DNA from: Leucocoprinus leucothites
Taxonomy: Eukaryota; Basidiomycota; Agaricomycetes; Agaricales; Agaricaceae
Assembly (NCBI GenBank): GCA_013368445.1
Contig: JAACJO010000008.1
Coordinates: forward strand, 620,001-684,000
Reading direction: 5' to 3'
DNA: 64,000 nucleotides
This document shows, one piece after another, positions 11,574 through 23,524 of this stretch (positions within the stretch are counted from its first letter, which is position 1; every line of letters starts with the position of its first letter). The position numbers and the translations under genes are program-made. The notes below the pieces were generated by a model. The model was not told where the DNA came from and made no database searches. It saw only the letters and a list, made by a program, of their open reading frames with translations.

Positions 11574-12040
11574 ATGGGGACCAGTAAGCAATCTGCTTCA
11601 ACCGCACAGCATTTACCAGACTCACTGCTCAGGCGACTTGTGGATGGCTCGTGGGGAGAAATCGATTCTTGGTACATCCTCCTAGCTTTTCTCCTCGCTC
11701 TGTGTGAGTTGCCTGGATTTAACTATTCTTGGGCCCTGTTGACAAGTAGCCAGACCTCATACTTTGCCTGGTTGGATTATCGCAGGAAATCCAAAGCAGG
11801 GATAGGCTAAATCAATCGCTCAACCACGGGGACGTAGCCGACCTCTTACGCTTACTTCGCAGTGGACACAAGGGACAGAACTGCAAAATAGGGACAGAAC
11901 GAGAGAGGCTGCTCTCAAAAGCGTTAATGCGAAGAGAGGAAGAAAAGGGAGACTTGTTGACGTTGGCAGACTCTTCGATTACCATTGGCATGACGGAGGC
12001 CAAACCCGTAGTAGATCGTGACTACGTTGGAGTCGATTAA
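11574..12040 (+). CDS. Small unrecognised protein, two exons
   Basis: I do not recognise this gene. Exon 1 begins MGTSKQSASTAQHLPDSLLR and contains LVDGSWGEIDSW. A GT donor just after that Trp codon (near 11671) can be joined to an acceptor near 11798, giving W-DRLNQSLNHGDVADLLRLL. The protein then runs in one frame as a charged helical stretch (GTERERLLSKALMRREEEK) and ends GDLLTLADSSITIG...DYVGVD at TAA 12038-12040. The predicted product is about 110 residues, soluble, with amphipathic helices. Support is the TATA box at 11449, codon-like frame usage and a clean stop. The intron would be about 130 bases, longer than the neighbours, so the junction may be wrong. A helical adaptor or complex subunit is possible, with no family assigned. 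Confidence 0.5.
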
Positions 12041-12622
12041 TCCCTCCACCAACAGCAAAAATTCCGTTGAATTAGCACGCCCTGGGCCCGTACGAGCATG
12101 GAGTTCGACAGATCCAGGCCGTGGCCGGGTGAGATGGATACCATGCCTTGTGTGAGTGTAAAAAGCCCTCGGAGCTGGACAGGCGACTCCAAGAGACGCA
12201 ATAAACCTGTAGTATACTCGAGTTCACTGCCAGTCGTGCGGTGCCCCTGGATAATTCAAGAGAAGGCTTGTCGCAAAATGTGGATTGGGAAAGGTGATAG
12301 GAGAGGTCCTGAGGTGGCACGTCGAATGTGCAACAAATACATTATAGCTTGTATTGATCCCTGATACTTGTTGACTAGTAATGCTGTGCCTCTGGGCAAG
12401 GGACGAGAGGGACTGAGGCTAGAGATGCTGTCAGAAGAATGACATAGAGTAATTGGAGAGACGCGACGCATCAGCACCTGCGATCAATCCACAATTTACC
12501 ACAACAGTCACCTCCTTCTCCTCTCCATTACTACCCTCCACCTCTTGCTAATAGTTATCACACCCTTACTAAATTTCTTCTTGATCACTTCTCTGTCCTC
12601 TAATCCCCTTTTACGCCTTTGC
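12041..12622. other. Intergenic region upstream of NIPA gene
   Basis: About 580 bases without a supported gene. Short frames on both strands have no family resemblance. The last 100 bases before the ATG at 12623 are strongly pyrimidine-rich on the plus strand (CT tracts around 12505-12610), as often seen near transcription starts of highly expressed fungal genes. Confidence 0.5.
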
Positions 12623-14527
12623 ATGGCAAATTCTACGACAACCACAGAGGCACTTCCAGATGAAATCCCTGTCGACGCGCGCACTGCCAGCCCAGTCGTC
12701 GCATTCATTATTGGGCTTGCTATCATCCTACTAGCTTCTATACTAAATGCTGCCGGGCTCAACATAACGAAACTTGATCATGTCCGTATACACGTCGTGC
12801 TTTTTTATGTCAGTACTCACCTTGTTACCGTAGGTACGAACAAGTGCAATCCCAAAAGCTGCCCGTCGCAGAGATTGGCTACGCCCGCTTTGGCTCCTTG
12901 GGATGATGTTATACATGTACGCTCGCTGGATTCATAACGACTCTGAGGATAAAACTCACATGAGCTAGACTTTCACAGTTAATTGGAAGTACTCTTGCGT
13001 TGGAGTACATGCGCGCAGGTTCCCATTCACCATTTATCGTTCGATCATCCCAAACTCTAACAAATTTGATAGAATATGTTGCGCCCTTAGGCTCGAGTTC
13101 ACTAATCTTCAACTTCCTTTTCGCTCGCTTCCTTGTGGGGACACCTGTGACTAGCAATGACATTTATGTGAGCTCACTAGCTGCTGCTGCAAACTCATTT
13201 TTCTTATCACCCTAATTCAGGGAGCTGTAGTTGTCATCCTTGGCGTCATCGGAATAGTTGCCTTTGGGTCTATCAACAGCGGTTTGGCTGCGGAAACCGA
13301 TGTTGTGCGCATAACCTATCTATGGCGGCGAGGTGGTTGGCTTGGCTATTTCTTCGTTATGTCCTTGGCTCTCGGGCTCCTCCTCATATTCACAAGTTGT
13401 CTCGATGCGATCCTCACAGCTCGCTCCGACATTCAAGCTCTACCATTTTCTGGGATCAATTCCCGTCAAAAAACCTCGCAGAATGGAGGCTGGCTCAAGA
13501 AGTTGGGCAAGGTGGGACAGGGAATGCTATGGTTACGGATAACATGGGACAACCTGATTGGAAAGGTAACGGAGCTACTCGAGACGTGGAGCGCCCCCAA
13601 GGACGACAAGCAAGTTGCTTGGACTTTGGGTATCGGTTGGGCATGTTGTGGAGGAGGCCTCGCAGGAGGGACTCTGGTCTTCGCGAAGGCTATGTGCGTC
13701 ATTCGTCTTACCCCTTTCGTCTCGCTTACACGCAACGCAGTGTGAAACTACTCTCGGGATCACTCTCACATCAAAACCCCGGCAATCAATTTGGACATGC
13801 TGCTCCTATCTTCACGATTATTCTACTCGCTGTAACAGCTGTTCTGCAGATAATTTGTCTGAACCGTGGCCTCAAAGTCTACGACTCTACCTTAGTTGTA
13901 CCTGTCTTTTATGGCATATACACGGTAACGGGGTGAGCAATTTCTTGTATGAAACAGTTCATTCATTGACGACATTCCCGCTTTCCTTATCTTGTAGCTT
14001 TTTGAACTCCCTAGTAAGCTCACATTTTATTACCGTTTAAGAGGGAGCTAATTCCCTTGCAGATTTTCAACGACCAAGTGGACGCATATCAATCATGGAC
14101 CCTCTTTCTCATTTTTGTCTCCATTCTTGTGCTCATTTGCGGGGTAGTCCTACTCACGCACAAGAAACCCGAGCCTGCTGCCAGCAAGGTCAAATCATCG
14201 ACACTACCTAAACGTCGAACAAAAGCCAGCAGTAGTAAGACAAAACTTGTAGCAGAGGGTGAAGAACAAGAACAAGAAGGCGAGGATCAGGTCCTTTGGG
14301 CTGTGGGTGAAGTCAGCGATGATGAAGGGGAGAGCGAGGACGAAGACGTGGACCATCATCAGCATCCATCTTACCAGCAAGCTGAGTTGCGGCACAAAAA
14401 CAAAACTGCCGAGCGGGGCAGCGAAGACAACAGGAAAAGCGGAGAGGCGGCTGGCCTCATGAGTTCTGCACGACGGTCTATGGACCCATTCAAGGACAAC
14501 CAGGAAATAGAGCTAGAACGCTTGTAG
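12623..14527 (+). CDS. NIPA-family (DUF803) magnesium transporter
   Basis: Multi-pass membrane protein of the NIPA/DUF803 family, proposed Mg2+ transporters of the plasma membrane or endosomes. The start at 12623 (MANSTTTTEALPDEIP) is followed by TM1 (SPVVAFIIGLAIILLASILN). After an intron the family signature RDWLRPLWLLGMMLYM appears. Then come YVAPLGSSSLIFNFLFARF, LVGTPVTSNDIY, GAVVVILGVIGIVAFGS, an expanded hydrophilic loop, and further helices (GHAAPIFTIILLAVTAVLQI; STLVVPVFYGIYTVTG). A last pair is TLFLIFVSILVLICGVVLL. The C-terminal tail is long, basic then acidic (EEQEQEGEDQ; DDEGESEDEDVD), and ends NQEIELERL. About 8-9 helices and six introns. The large cytosolic loop (NSRQKTSQNGGWLKK) looks like a lineage-specific insertion. 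Confidence 0.9.
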
Positions 14528-14864
14528 TAGACGGATTCCTCATTCATCTTTTAAAATACTCAGCATCATTACTCAGTTGTTCAGGTGCCATGATGACTTT
14601 GTGCATGCCTTTCACGATGGGTTATTTATTCCTCGCAGCCTGGACAAGCATTACTTATCCTATCTTCGGTCTCACATATACATTTTTTCACCCTAATTTT
14701 TTGATAATCAGTTGCCTACGCATGACATAGCTGTTTTTCATCCTTTTATTACCGAATTCAATATCATGATCAGACCTCTCTCTTGCGGAATACCAGGGAC
14801 ACTCCTTCGGGCCTTGAGTATCGCGATTCAGTTAATTACTATCACGTTCGGTTGTTACGAGCAC
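14528..14864. other. Convergent intergenic region
   Basis: 337 bases between the stops of the NIPA gene (plus) and the P450 gene (minus), AT-rich. It serves as the 3' flank of both, and I see no further feature. Confidence 0.5.
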
Positions 14865-17196
14865 TCACCCCGCCGTCACCGATACTTTCTGTCTAATTAG
14901 CCGAGTCCTTCGTTGTAGGGGAGTTTCTCCAATAATCAAACCATCGTCTTTAATCTCGATATGATACCGAGAAACCAACAAGGTCACGATGGCGATCATC
15001 TCCGTTTCAGCGAACCTGGGTTTTGGAGTTGGCAAAATCCCAGACCATCAATGTCAAAAGCCTACCTTCGGCCCAAGCATGCACGAGGTCCCGTACTGAA
15101 TGGTAAATAAGCGTCTCGATTCCAACTTCTGAAGAAACGCTGGGGCTGAAAGTCATATGGGTTCTCCCATTGAGATGCTATGAAGCGATATGAACTTGCA
15201 AGTCAGGGGGGTAGGGGACGAGAAACTAACGATTGTAATGAAGAGCAGTGAAATTCAAGATGAGGCCCGTTCCTTTGACAACTGGTATGTGAACTATTTC
15301 ACCATTAACTCCTTGGACTGGTATGCTGGTGTCTTTGACAGCGTCTTTCGGTATTGCAGGTATCTCCAAAAGAGTTCAGACATGGATCACGGTGATGGAG
15401 AGCAGGCTGGTTACTTACAATTGGGTAAAGACGCATTGACTCGAAAATAACACTGAGAGGACCCCTCATTAACTGAAGCCGGTCATTGTAATAAAGACGA
15501 CTTACGCCTGAGCATAAGTCAGCGAGGGCATATCTTCGTATGTCTAAAACCGATCAGTTGCTGCCTTATTTTCAAAGCACATCGTACCCACAGGAATCCG
15601 GTCGCCTGGGATGATGCTCTTGATATGACGATAAAGCTTGTCTTGTTCTTCTGTGTATATAGCCAGGAGAGCAAAGACGCAAGTCAGAGTGTGAGCAGTA
15701 GTCTTCAAGATGGACTTGTGAGTAGAATGTTAATACATGGACGAAGATTAACCTCACATCTTGCCCCGCCACGAGAAGGAAGAACATGTTTCCTGGTTCC
15801 AATCAATTGCCAAGCTTGAAAATGGCTACACCTGAACACACCTAGAATTTCTTGATCTGTCAAGGATTCTCCCGAGGCATCGACGTTCTCTCCACGCAGG
15901 AGGTTGCTAAGCAAGTCATGTTTTTCCTCAAGATCCTGATGTCGCCGCTCCTGGATCATCTCGCCCATGTATCCCTGTTATGTTCAATGGGCGTGTGCAC
16001 AATGATGACAGTGTTTGTGTATATTACCTGAACCTCATCAAAGGCCACCTTGATCTCTCGTAATTTCTTGGTAAAGTTTAACATCCAAGCAGGAAAGACA
16101 GCTTTGTGGATCAGGCCAGACACCAACACACGAAGGGCAGTTTGAAAGGACATGGCATGGTTTTTTGAGACCGCTGAATCCTCCCACGATGAACGAACTC
16201 CAAAACCTGAATGAACGATCAACGTTAGAGAACGATCTTCTTAACAGAAGCGCTACTTGCCTGCAGATGCAATGACCATGAGAGTCAACTAACATAGTAT
16301 ATTCAGTAAAGCAGACTGAGATGGCTTGCAAACACTCACAGGGAACGTTACATCCCGGCTGTCTGAAATTGTCACCACTTGTTGCTCCCCCCACCTATCC
16401 ATCAACTCCGAAACCAGACATGTGGCCTCGTCCCACACTAAACGATTGTTACGCTTCCATAAATCGTTTGAGGCCTCTTCCTTCAGCAGAGTACAAATCA
16501 ACTGACCTCATTGAAGGAGGGTCCAATTATCTTTCGGTATTTCTTCCATAGAGTGCCTTCAGAGACGAGAAGGCTGGGTCCATAAAAAAGAAAGTGTTCA
16601 TAGAATTCCATGGGCTTCACAAAGAGTCCCGTTCTGGCACCTGATGCCACTTCCTGTTAAACGGTCAGAAGCTCAATCGTTATCTCCTAGTAGTAGCAGA
16701 GGCCAGCGCTTTCCTTGATTGCTTGGGCGTCGGCAACATCCATTGTGCTCTCAATGCGTGGAATGAGGGAGACCTGAAATTTCAATCGTTCCGCTTCATT
16801 AGATGAACAGATGGAAGTAATTGCAAGAAAATTCTTACAAACGTTCTTACATCGATCCCTCTTCCGAATACTGCATAGAGTTGGACTCAACACTCGCTCG
16901 ATGAACTGCCTGGTTAAACTCACCAGTGTACTTATCGTCAACAGTGCTATTCATCCCAAGATTTATGAACGGTATTCTGCCTGGAAGGAGAAAATTGAAG
17001 GCGCTCTTGATTCCTATGAGGACGAAGGATATGGAATGGCTTCTGGACTCGACATTGAGCATTAGAAACTGCTCGCCGTTCATGGTTTACCACACAAAAC
17101 TCACCGCGTCGAAATCAAGATTCTGTACAGCTTCCCAAGTCTGGTCAGCGTGTATATGACGAAGAGACTAGCCGCTGCAAGTGTAACCCAAGACAT
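14865..17196 (-). CDS. Cytochrome P450 monooxygenase
   Basis: Heme-thiolate monooxygenase interrupted by a dozen or so short introns, so it is visible only when exons are joined by eye. The start at 17196 (MSWVTLAAASLFVIYTLTRL) is an ER signal-anchor. Joined exons then give VSLIPRIESTMDVADAQAIK, FYGPSLLVSEGTLWKKYRK (C-helix WxxxR-like), ASAGFGVRSSWED, and the I-helix motif AGQD-TTAHTLTCVFALLAI split by an intron at the Asp. The K-helix ExxR is in VIFESMRLYP. The beta segment HIPVVKGTGLILNFTALHYN and the PERF-like WENPYDFQPQRF follow. The heme loop FSTGPRACLGRR supplies the Cys ligand. The end is RLIRQKVSVTAG at 14865. All hallmark residues are present, so it is probably active. Partner and substrate are unknown; a CPR would come from elsewhere in the genome. 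Confidence 0.92.
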
Positions 17197-17636
17197 TCTG
17201 TTGTGTTGCAAGTGAGTACCTCTGGTCAGTAGTTGATGACCATATAAAGCGTCTGCATGGATCCCCGTGTTACCCGAGTGTTAACCCTGCAGAACGCGCA
17301 TGAGTGCAGTCTCCGACATCTGGCAGGTTCATCATGATGTATGAAGAGGCCGTGGCTCGTTCGAGGAGCTTGTGCGCTGAATGCTATCTGCCTCGAGCCT
17401 GCGTGATCAATGGCGCTAAACAACTTGACCGTTCACCGCTCAGTGCTGCCAGTTGATCCTAGATTTACCCGAGTGATGGATTAGTGCATCAGTGGATGAC
17501 TTCAAGCAGTGATCAATGCTTCGTCATCGTCTCTCGAATGTTAAAAATGACTGTCAGCCTCGGTTCTTGAAGGTCCTCCTTGAACTCATAGGTTGACTAT
17601 CTACTTGACCAAGGCACTTTCCCAGTTTCACCGCTC
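17197..17636. promoter_or_regulatory. Divergent promoter, P450 / TCP11-like gene
   Basis: 440 bases between divergent start codons. A TATAAAG lies on the plus strand at about 17243-17249, but it is far from the plus-strand ATG. No gene or repeat is seen. Confidence 0.35.
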
Positions 17637-19365
17637 ATGGATGGGCTTCATCATTCTAATCTCGTTCAGCCGGATTCAAGTATGAATCTTTCGGCCGAGT
17701 TGATTCAGGCGGTAAACCGGACATATCTTTTGCACTTCCTTGCCATAGATCCTGATAAAATACTTCCCCCTGGGAAATCCTTAATATCTGTTGTCACCCA
17801 AGAGAGGCTTGTCCTGCTTGACCAACAAGCTGAAAATGACGGAAAGCCCTCTCCCGCAAGGGTGCAAGAACAAGTCACAAAGACCATGCAAAGAGCATTT
17901 TGGGATACGGTGAGCCTTGAATAGCTTGCTAAAGGTTAGGTATCCTTTACATCCGACGCTTTTTCAGACTGCTGAGAAGCTTAGTTCTTCCGACCCCTCG
18001 GAGCAAAATACCCACCTCAAGCGGCTTCTGAACGACCTACATGAAGCCATTTCTCCCCTACTGCCTCCTCAAAACGTTCTTCTTAAAATCCTTTCCCTCC
18101 CGCCCCCACCGTCTATCGCCCCCTTGTACAGCTTTGTTGTCATCCTGAAGGATGTGTTGATCACCCTTCGCGGACGCTGCGCTCCTATCCGTGATAGCGA
18201 GATTGATTCCCAGTTAGAGCAGCTTGAGAACCTCCCTCCGATGCCCCTTGACGTTGAAGGTGCCAACGGAGTTTCTGTGGTTGCCGCTCTTGTTACCCAT
18301 TGTCTTGAAGCTATCATAACTATCATCAACAACATGAAGATAGACCTTCATGATTTTCTACTGGGATCCATGAACGAAGAACAACTACGAGCTCTAGTGA
18401 TGAGGGAAGCGAAGGTGCGGGAGAGGGCACTTGTTATTCAGCTTTGGTCTCCTCAAGATCGAGTTGGAGATAATAGACGAGGAGATGATATCATCCGGGA
18501 GGCCTGGCGCTCCTGGTGCAGACAGAATGAGGGAGCGGGTGTTTATCTTGAAGAGAATAGATGGAAAATGAGGTTGCTCCAAGCTATTTTCGCAACCAAA
18601 GCTGTATCCTGTGTACCTCCCAGTCAGGCCACGACCACCCCGAATGCTACTTCACCTGTTGAAAACGGGCTCCCTCCACAACTCTTTTTCTCTTCCGCTT
18701 CGCTATATAAATTGCAAGATCACCTCCAAGCCGTGGTCATCGCAGCGAGCCTACGTTCCCTCACTCGATTACCTCCCTCAGCTTCGCTATCACCAACTAC
18801 TTCCGTCCAGGCTTCTGCTCAAAGCTTTATGCAACGTGTATGGGCTTTATTGGAAGCAGAGCTTGACGTTCAAGCAGATCGCGAAGACGCTACTAACGAT
18901 GATTCGCTAAGGCTAATTAATCTCGAAGATGAAGTTGTCCGCGCTCGTCAGCTTGTGGCGGGGACGTTGGATCCTAACGAAGAACAAAAATTACGCGAAG
19001 CTGTTAGGCGAACCCTACAGCCAAGCGATCCTGTGTTTTCTTTGTTACAAAAAAGATTGAGAGATGCTCTACTCAAAGGGACTGTGGGGGGCTCTACCTC
19101 AAGGAAGCAAGTGGAAGTCCCTGAGCTCTTAAAGGCGGGTAGAAGTCCTCGCGGCACTCCTACCAATGGAAAGAGGTTGAAATTGATGATCAGTGACGAG
19201 GAGGTTTTTGACATGCGAGAGATAGCATCTCCGAGCATCGTGGGTTTGATATCCCCAATCAAAGGCTTCGAGGATCCTGTGTTATCAAAAGCCATTGAAG
19301 AGGCCTTTTTACAATTGACCAAGATTGTTGGATGGACTGAGAACGTCTGGGGCGACCTTGTTTGA
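17637..19365 (+). CDS. TCP11-domain protein (Sok1-like)
   Basis: About 560 residues with one intron near 17911-17967. The start at 17637 (MDGLHHSNLVQPDSS) is followed by helical segments ELIQAVNRTYLLHFLAIDPD and MQRAFWDT. The second exon carries the T-complex-protein-11 region: PLYSFVVILKDVLITLRGRC then APIRDSEID, the usual family signature (a helix ending in a Cys-x-P-x-R-D/E motif). MREAKVRERALVIQLW and MRLLQAIFAT follow. TCP11 proteins include yeast Sok1, a suppressor of PKA loss, so a role in cAMP-linked signalling is family knowledge rather than something shown here. The C-terminal part (SPSIVGLISPIKGFEDPVL; KIVGWTENVWGDLV) is soluble and helical. No membrane segment is seen. Confidence 0.82.
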
Positions 19366-20593
19366 AAGTATGACAATCCATCCTCCCTGGGCTCTTATGG
19401 TTGAACTCGGAATTTCGACTCGTAAGTTCTTCCAAACACGCCAACTCCCTGGGTGATGCTTAACTAATCTCCTTTGTTGTGTAGGTTTTACTTCCATATT
19501 TCCGAATGTTATACAAGGAGCCTAGACAGCGTGCACTGGACTTAATTTCGGCCCGACCCTGCCCTCAACGCTCGAGACGATTTTCGCCAAACCTAACGTG
19601 ACACAATGTGTTGCGGCCAGTTCTTCGGTCTGGGATGACTTATAATCCTAGCAGTTATCGCATGAGTTATCAGAGCGCGGCTACTGGATTGTTGGAGATC
19701 CGAGGCAACGGGGAAGCCCTGGACGAATGAATTCATCAAACGACAGTTTTGGGGTTGTGTTCAGATCACAAGGGAGATTGACCAAATGTTTGGTAGGATG
19801 ATAGGTGGTAACATTTTCTTGATGCTCGGATGGATCTTGGAAGGTCCATCCGATGTGTGAACTACAGAGTTACATTGTAAATATACTCGTGGGGATTCGG
19901 GAAGAGGAAGCACCCGTTGACAGAGTTGAAGCACCACCAGGGGAGGCGAATAGGCGGCGTATGATTTATGGAAATTGAACGTTCCATATTACATATAACT
20001 TGGCAAGAACAGCTCTCCAGCACACTTTCCACGTGGTCTGAACGCCCGGTCCAAGTCTTGCATTGCCTTGACGTCTAGTTCATTTAATGAGCGCCTACAG
20101 ACCAGGGAAGCGAACATGACCACATCCTATTTTAACTTGAGTGCGTTACCCACCTCGAGACTTCAGCAAATAATACTCTGTGATGTCGATGAGGCCTGAG
20201 GCGAGGTCACTTATCAACCTAAAAATACCCGAAATTACCACATAAGGCAGGTGCAAAAATGGACATTAAGCCCCTTGAAGCGACATTGCATTTTTTATGT
20301 TCAGACTAACTATGCTCGCTGCCACTTACAGATTCCCAACCATTACTTACACGCACTTTTCGTCATCACTTCTCTGATGAATGTATGAACACCGGTTTTA
20401 CTCCTTACGGAACGGGGGGTCTTCATTATCATGCCATGGTCTTCGCTCTCCACCCCTGATCAAAGGACGTCTTACGGGATTGCGGATCTCATCCGAAGCG
20501 GTTTTATAAGTGGATTGCGTTTGCTTAGAGGTTGTAGAACTTGTTACAGCCGCTAGAACTCGTACGCAACCAATCGTATCCCCTTAGTCACCA
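19366..20593. other. 1.2 kb intergenic region upstream of PAL
   Basis: No supported gene on either strand. The first 250 bases are the 3' flank of the TCP11-like gene. The rest is presumably the PAL promoter, with one convincing TATA box near its right end. No tandem repeats stand out. Confidence 0.5.
20503..20510 (+). promoter_or_regulatory. TATA box of PAL gene
   Basis: TTTATAAG on the plus strand, 84 bases upstream of the PAL start codon at 20594, a normal distance for a TATA-driven fungal gene. Confidence 0.5.
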
Positions 20594-23362
20594 ATGACGC
20601 TGAACGACGGTATTCTACTCAACGGATCCTCATCATACCGAGAAACGACCTCCTCGAAGGTCATACAAAACATTCACGAAGGCGGCCACATGGTTCCTAC
20701 ACTTTTGTCACAATTCCTCAAATCTCATAAAGAACTTGAAAGCTACAGGTATGATTTCGCTTCTTCTTCCTTGATGATGAGGTTGAACTTATGAACACCA
20801 AACTCTAGACAAGGAGTTCCAGTACGCGTTGACGGCCAAACTCTCAGTTTGGCGGGCGTCGTTGGTGTTGCCCGTCATGGTGTTTCTGTTATTTTGGACG
20901 AATCTCCTGCCATCAAGTCAGCCATAGCTAAGAGCCGGAGCGTAGTTGAACACAAGGTGAATAATGGCACGAGCGTGTATGGTCTATCAACAGGCTTTGG
21001 TGGAAGCGGTGCGTTAATCTATTGGTTCGACGAACTAAGACTAATGGGTAATGTTTTTATAGCAGACACCAGAACAGACCAGCCTCTCTTGTTGGGACAC
21101 GCCTTGTTGCAGCATCAACATATTGGTATTTTACCGACATCGGAAGAGCCGCCTGAAAGATTACCGCTTCTTGACCCAAGCACGGCGACCACTATGCCCG
21201 AGTCCTGGGTTCGGTGAGACTTAGCCCTCATTTGTACCTTCTTCCGTCTGACGGCCACTTGAAGCGGTGCCATCCTTGTCCGCATGAACTCTTTGATCCG
21301 TGGTCACTCAGGTGTTCGGTCAGTCTAACAATATTTTGCCATCCCTTCATAGTCTGATGGTTTGGCTCCAGCTGGGATATTATTGAAAAGATGCACGATA
21401 TACTGAAGGCAGACCTTATTCCGCGAGTACCGCTTCGTGGGAGCATTTCAGCTTCTGGCGGTGAGATCATTGTATCTACGATGTATTCCTTTTACTGACA
21501 TAGCTTTTGACTGCAGATCTGTCACCCTTGTCTTATGTCGCTGGCACCATCGGTATGTTCTCGTCGGTATAGTGGCCCGAACAATCGCTTAAATTTGCAT
21601 ACAAGCTGGCAACCCCGCCATTCGGGTATTCCATGGTTCACACAAGTTCGGCGTACGCCAGACTTCTCGTGCCCCAGATGCTCTTCATAAGCACGGAATC
21701 GAGCCTGTGGCACTGGCCTCCAAGGAGCACCTTGGTATTCTGAATGGAACTGCTTTTTCGGCTTCAGTTGGCGCTCTTGCAGTCCACGAAGCAATTCACC
21801 TATCTTTATTGGCTCAAGCGTGCACAGCGATGTGCACCGAGGCCCTCCTCGGAGCTCGAGGCTCCTTCGATTCATTCATTCATGCCACAGCTCGCCCACA
21901 TCCTGGGCAGGTCAGTTTATTTCTTGTTCTCGGTTGACATTCTATTCAAGAGATGAGCTAGGTTGAATGTGCCAAAAATATATGGGATCTCTTGGAGGGC
22001 AGCAAATTCGCCTATGCACACGAAAAGGAGGTTACTCTCAAGGATGATCAGTACACACTTCGCCAGGACAGATACCCTCTGCGAACCGCTCCTCAGTTCC
22101 TCGGTCCTCAAATTGAAGACCTTTTCGCCGCACTGACGTCTCTTTCTCAAGAATGTAACTCGAGTAAGTGGTTCAACCGTGCGGCCCCTTGCAACTTACT
22201 CATTGCTCACTAAGCCACTGATAACCCACTCATCGACGGTGAAACTGGTCAGATTCACCATGGAGGCAATTTCCAGGCTATGGCAGTTACAAATGCCATG
22301 GAAAAGACACGCCTCGCATTGCACCACATCGGCAAAATCATATTTGCTCAAAGCACTGAGCTCATCAATCCAATGATGAATAACGGCCTTCCCCCCTCTC
22401 TTGCTGCGTCTGATCCCTCTTTGAACTATCACGTCAAGGGTGTCGATATTGCTACTGCCGCGTACACGGCGGAACTGGGTTACCTCGCAAGCCCCGTGTC
22501 TACCCACATCCAATCTGCTGAGATGCACAACCAGGCGGTTAAGTAAGTGGAGGATTGTTTGAATGAATAGTTTCCTTTCTGACGTGGACAACTCTGTAGC
22601 TCGATGGCTCTGGTGGCTGCACGTGCTACGATTAGCGCAATCGACGTCTTATCAATGCTCATGGCAACCTATCTCTACAACCTCTGTCAAGGTATGATGA
22701 CAATCAATTAAACCATGTGGACTGACGCGAACATCTGCCTAGCTCTTGACCTCCGTGCTTTGCAGACTGAATTCATGGCACGACTTCCGGATATCCTTCG
22801 AGACGCTCTTCGAATCCATTTCGGATCTAATGTCGCTCCTGCAGAAGAGGAGACTCTTCTCGGATCTCTGTTTCGGGTCATGCGCGAGGGTCTTGACAAG
22901 TCAGCCACCATGGACAACGAAGACCGTATGCGAATAGTCGCGAACTCGACCGCCTCCGCTCTCGTAAATTTCTTCGCCGACTCTGGCAGAAGTGATATCA
23001 AGACGATCAACGAGTTTTGCTCTCGAGTGGCCTCCCATACTGCCGCACTTCATGACGAACTCAGGAAGGACTACTTAACTGGTGTGAAAGGCGCTGCCCC
23101 TGCTTCGCCATATCTGAGCAAGACAAAGGGCATATATGAGTATGTCCGCGAGACCCTAGGCATTAAGATGCATGGTTTTGAGAACTACACCGGCTTTATC
23201 AATGGACTCGGGGTTGATGATGTTTCGATCGGAGAGAACATCTCAATTATATACGAGGTTGGTCTTCACTTCAGTTTGGTAGTGATTTGATGCTGATTTC
23301 GGTCACAGGCTATTCGGGATGGAAAAATGCAGGGTGTCGTCGTTTCTTTGTTTGACGCCTGA
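20594..23362 (+). CDS. pal: Phenylalanine (tyrosine) ammonia-lyase
   Basis: Deaminates phenylalanine (often tyrosine too in fungi) to cinnamate or coumarate plus ammonia. The start at 20594 reads [13 protein letters not shown]. The catalytic Tyr loop is [14 protein letters not shown]. The substrate-selectivity region reads [15 protein letters not shown] and keeps the His-Gln pair seen in fungal enzymes. The MIO prosthetic group arises from Ala-Ser-Gly in [17 protein letters not shown], which is intact although an intron (about 21462-21515) falls inside the motif. Further conserved blocks are [15 protein letters not shown] [38 protein letters not shown] (joined across an intron), and [10 protein letters not shown]. 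The C-terminal helices typical of eukaryotic PAL are complete, ending GVVVSLFDA. About nine introns and roughly 700 residues, the usual family length. It is convergent with the MFS gene. Confidence 0.96.
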
Positions 23363-23524
23363 ATGTGTTGAGATACGTTTATTTGTACCTTGATTTTGTA
23401 GACTCGGTTGTACTTTTGCCAGACCATTTGTATCTTCTTAGTGGATCTCTCAATAGAGCACGATACCTATGTGAAATATCTCTCCAAAATACAAATTTAG
23501 GTATAATACTAAGAAGCCCTATTA

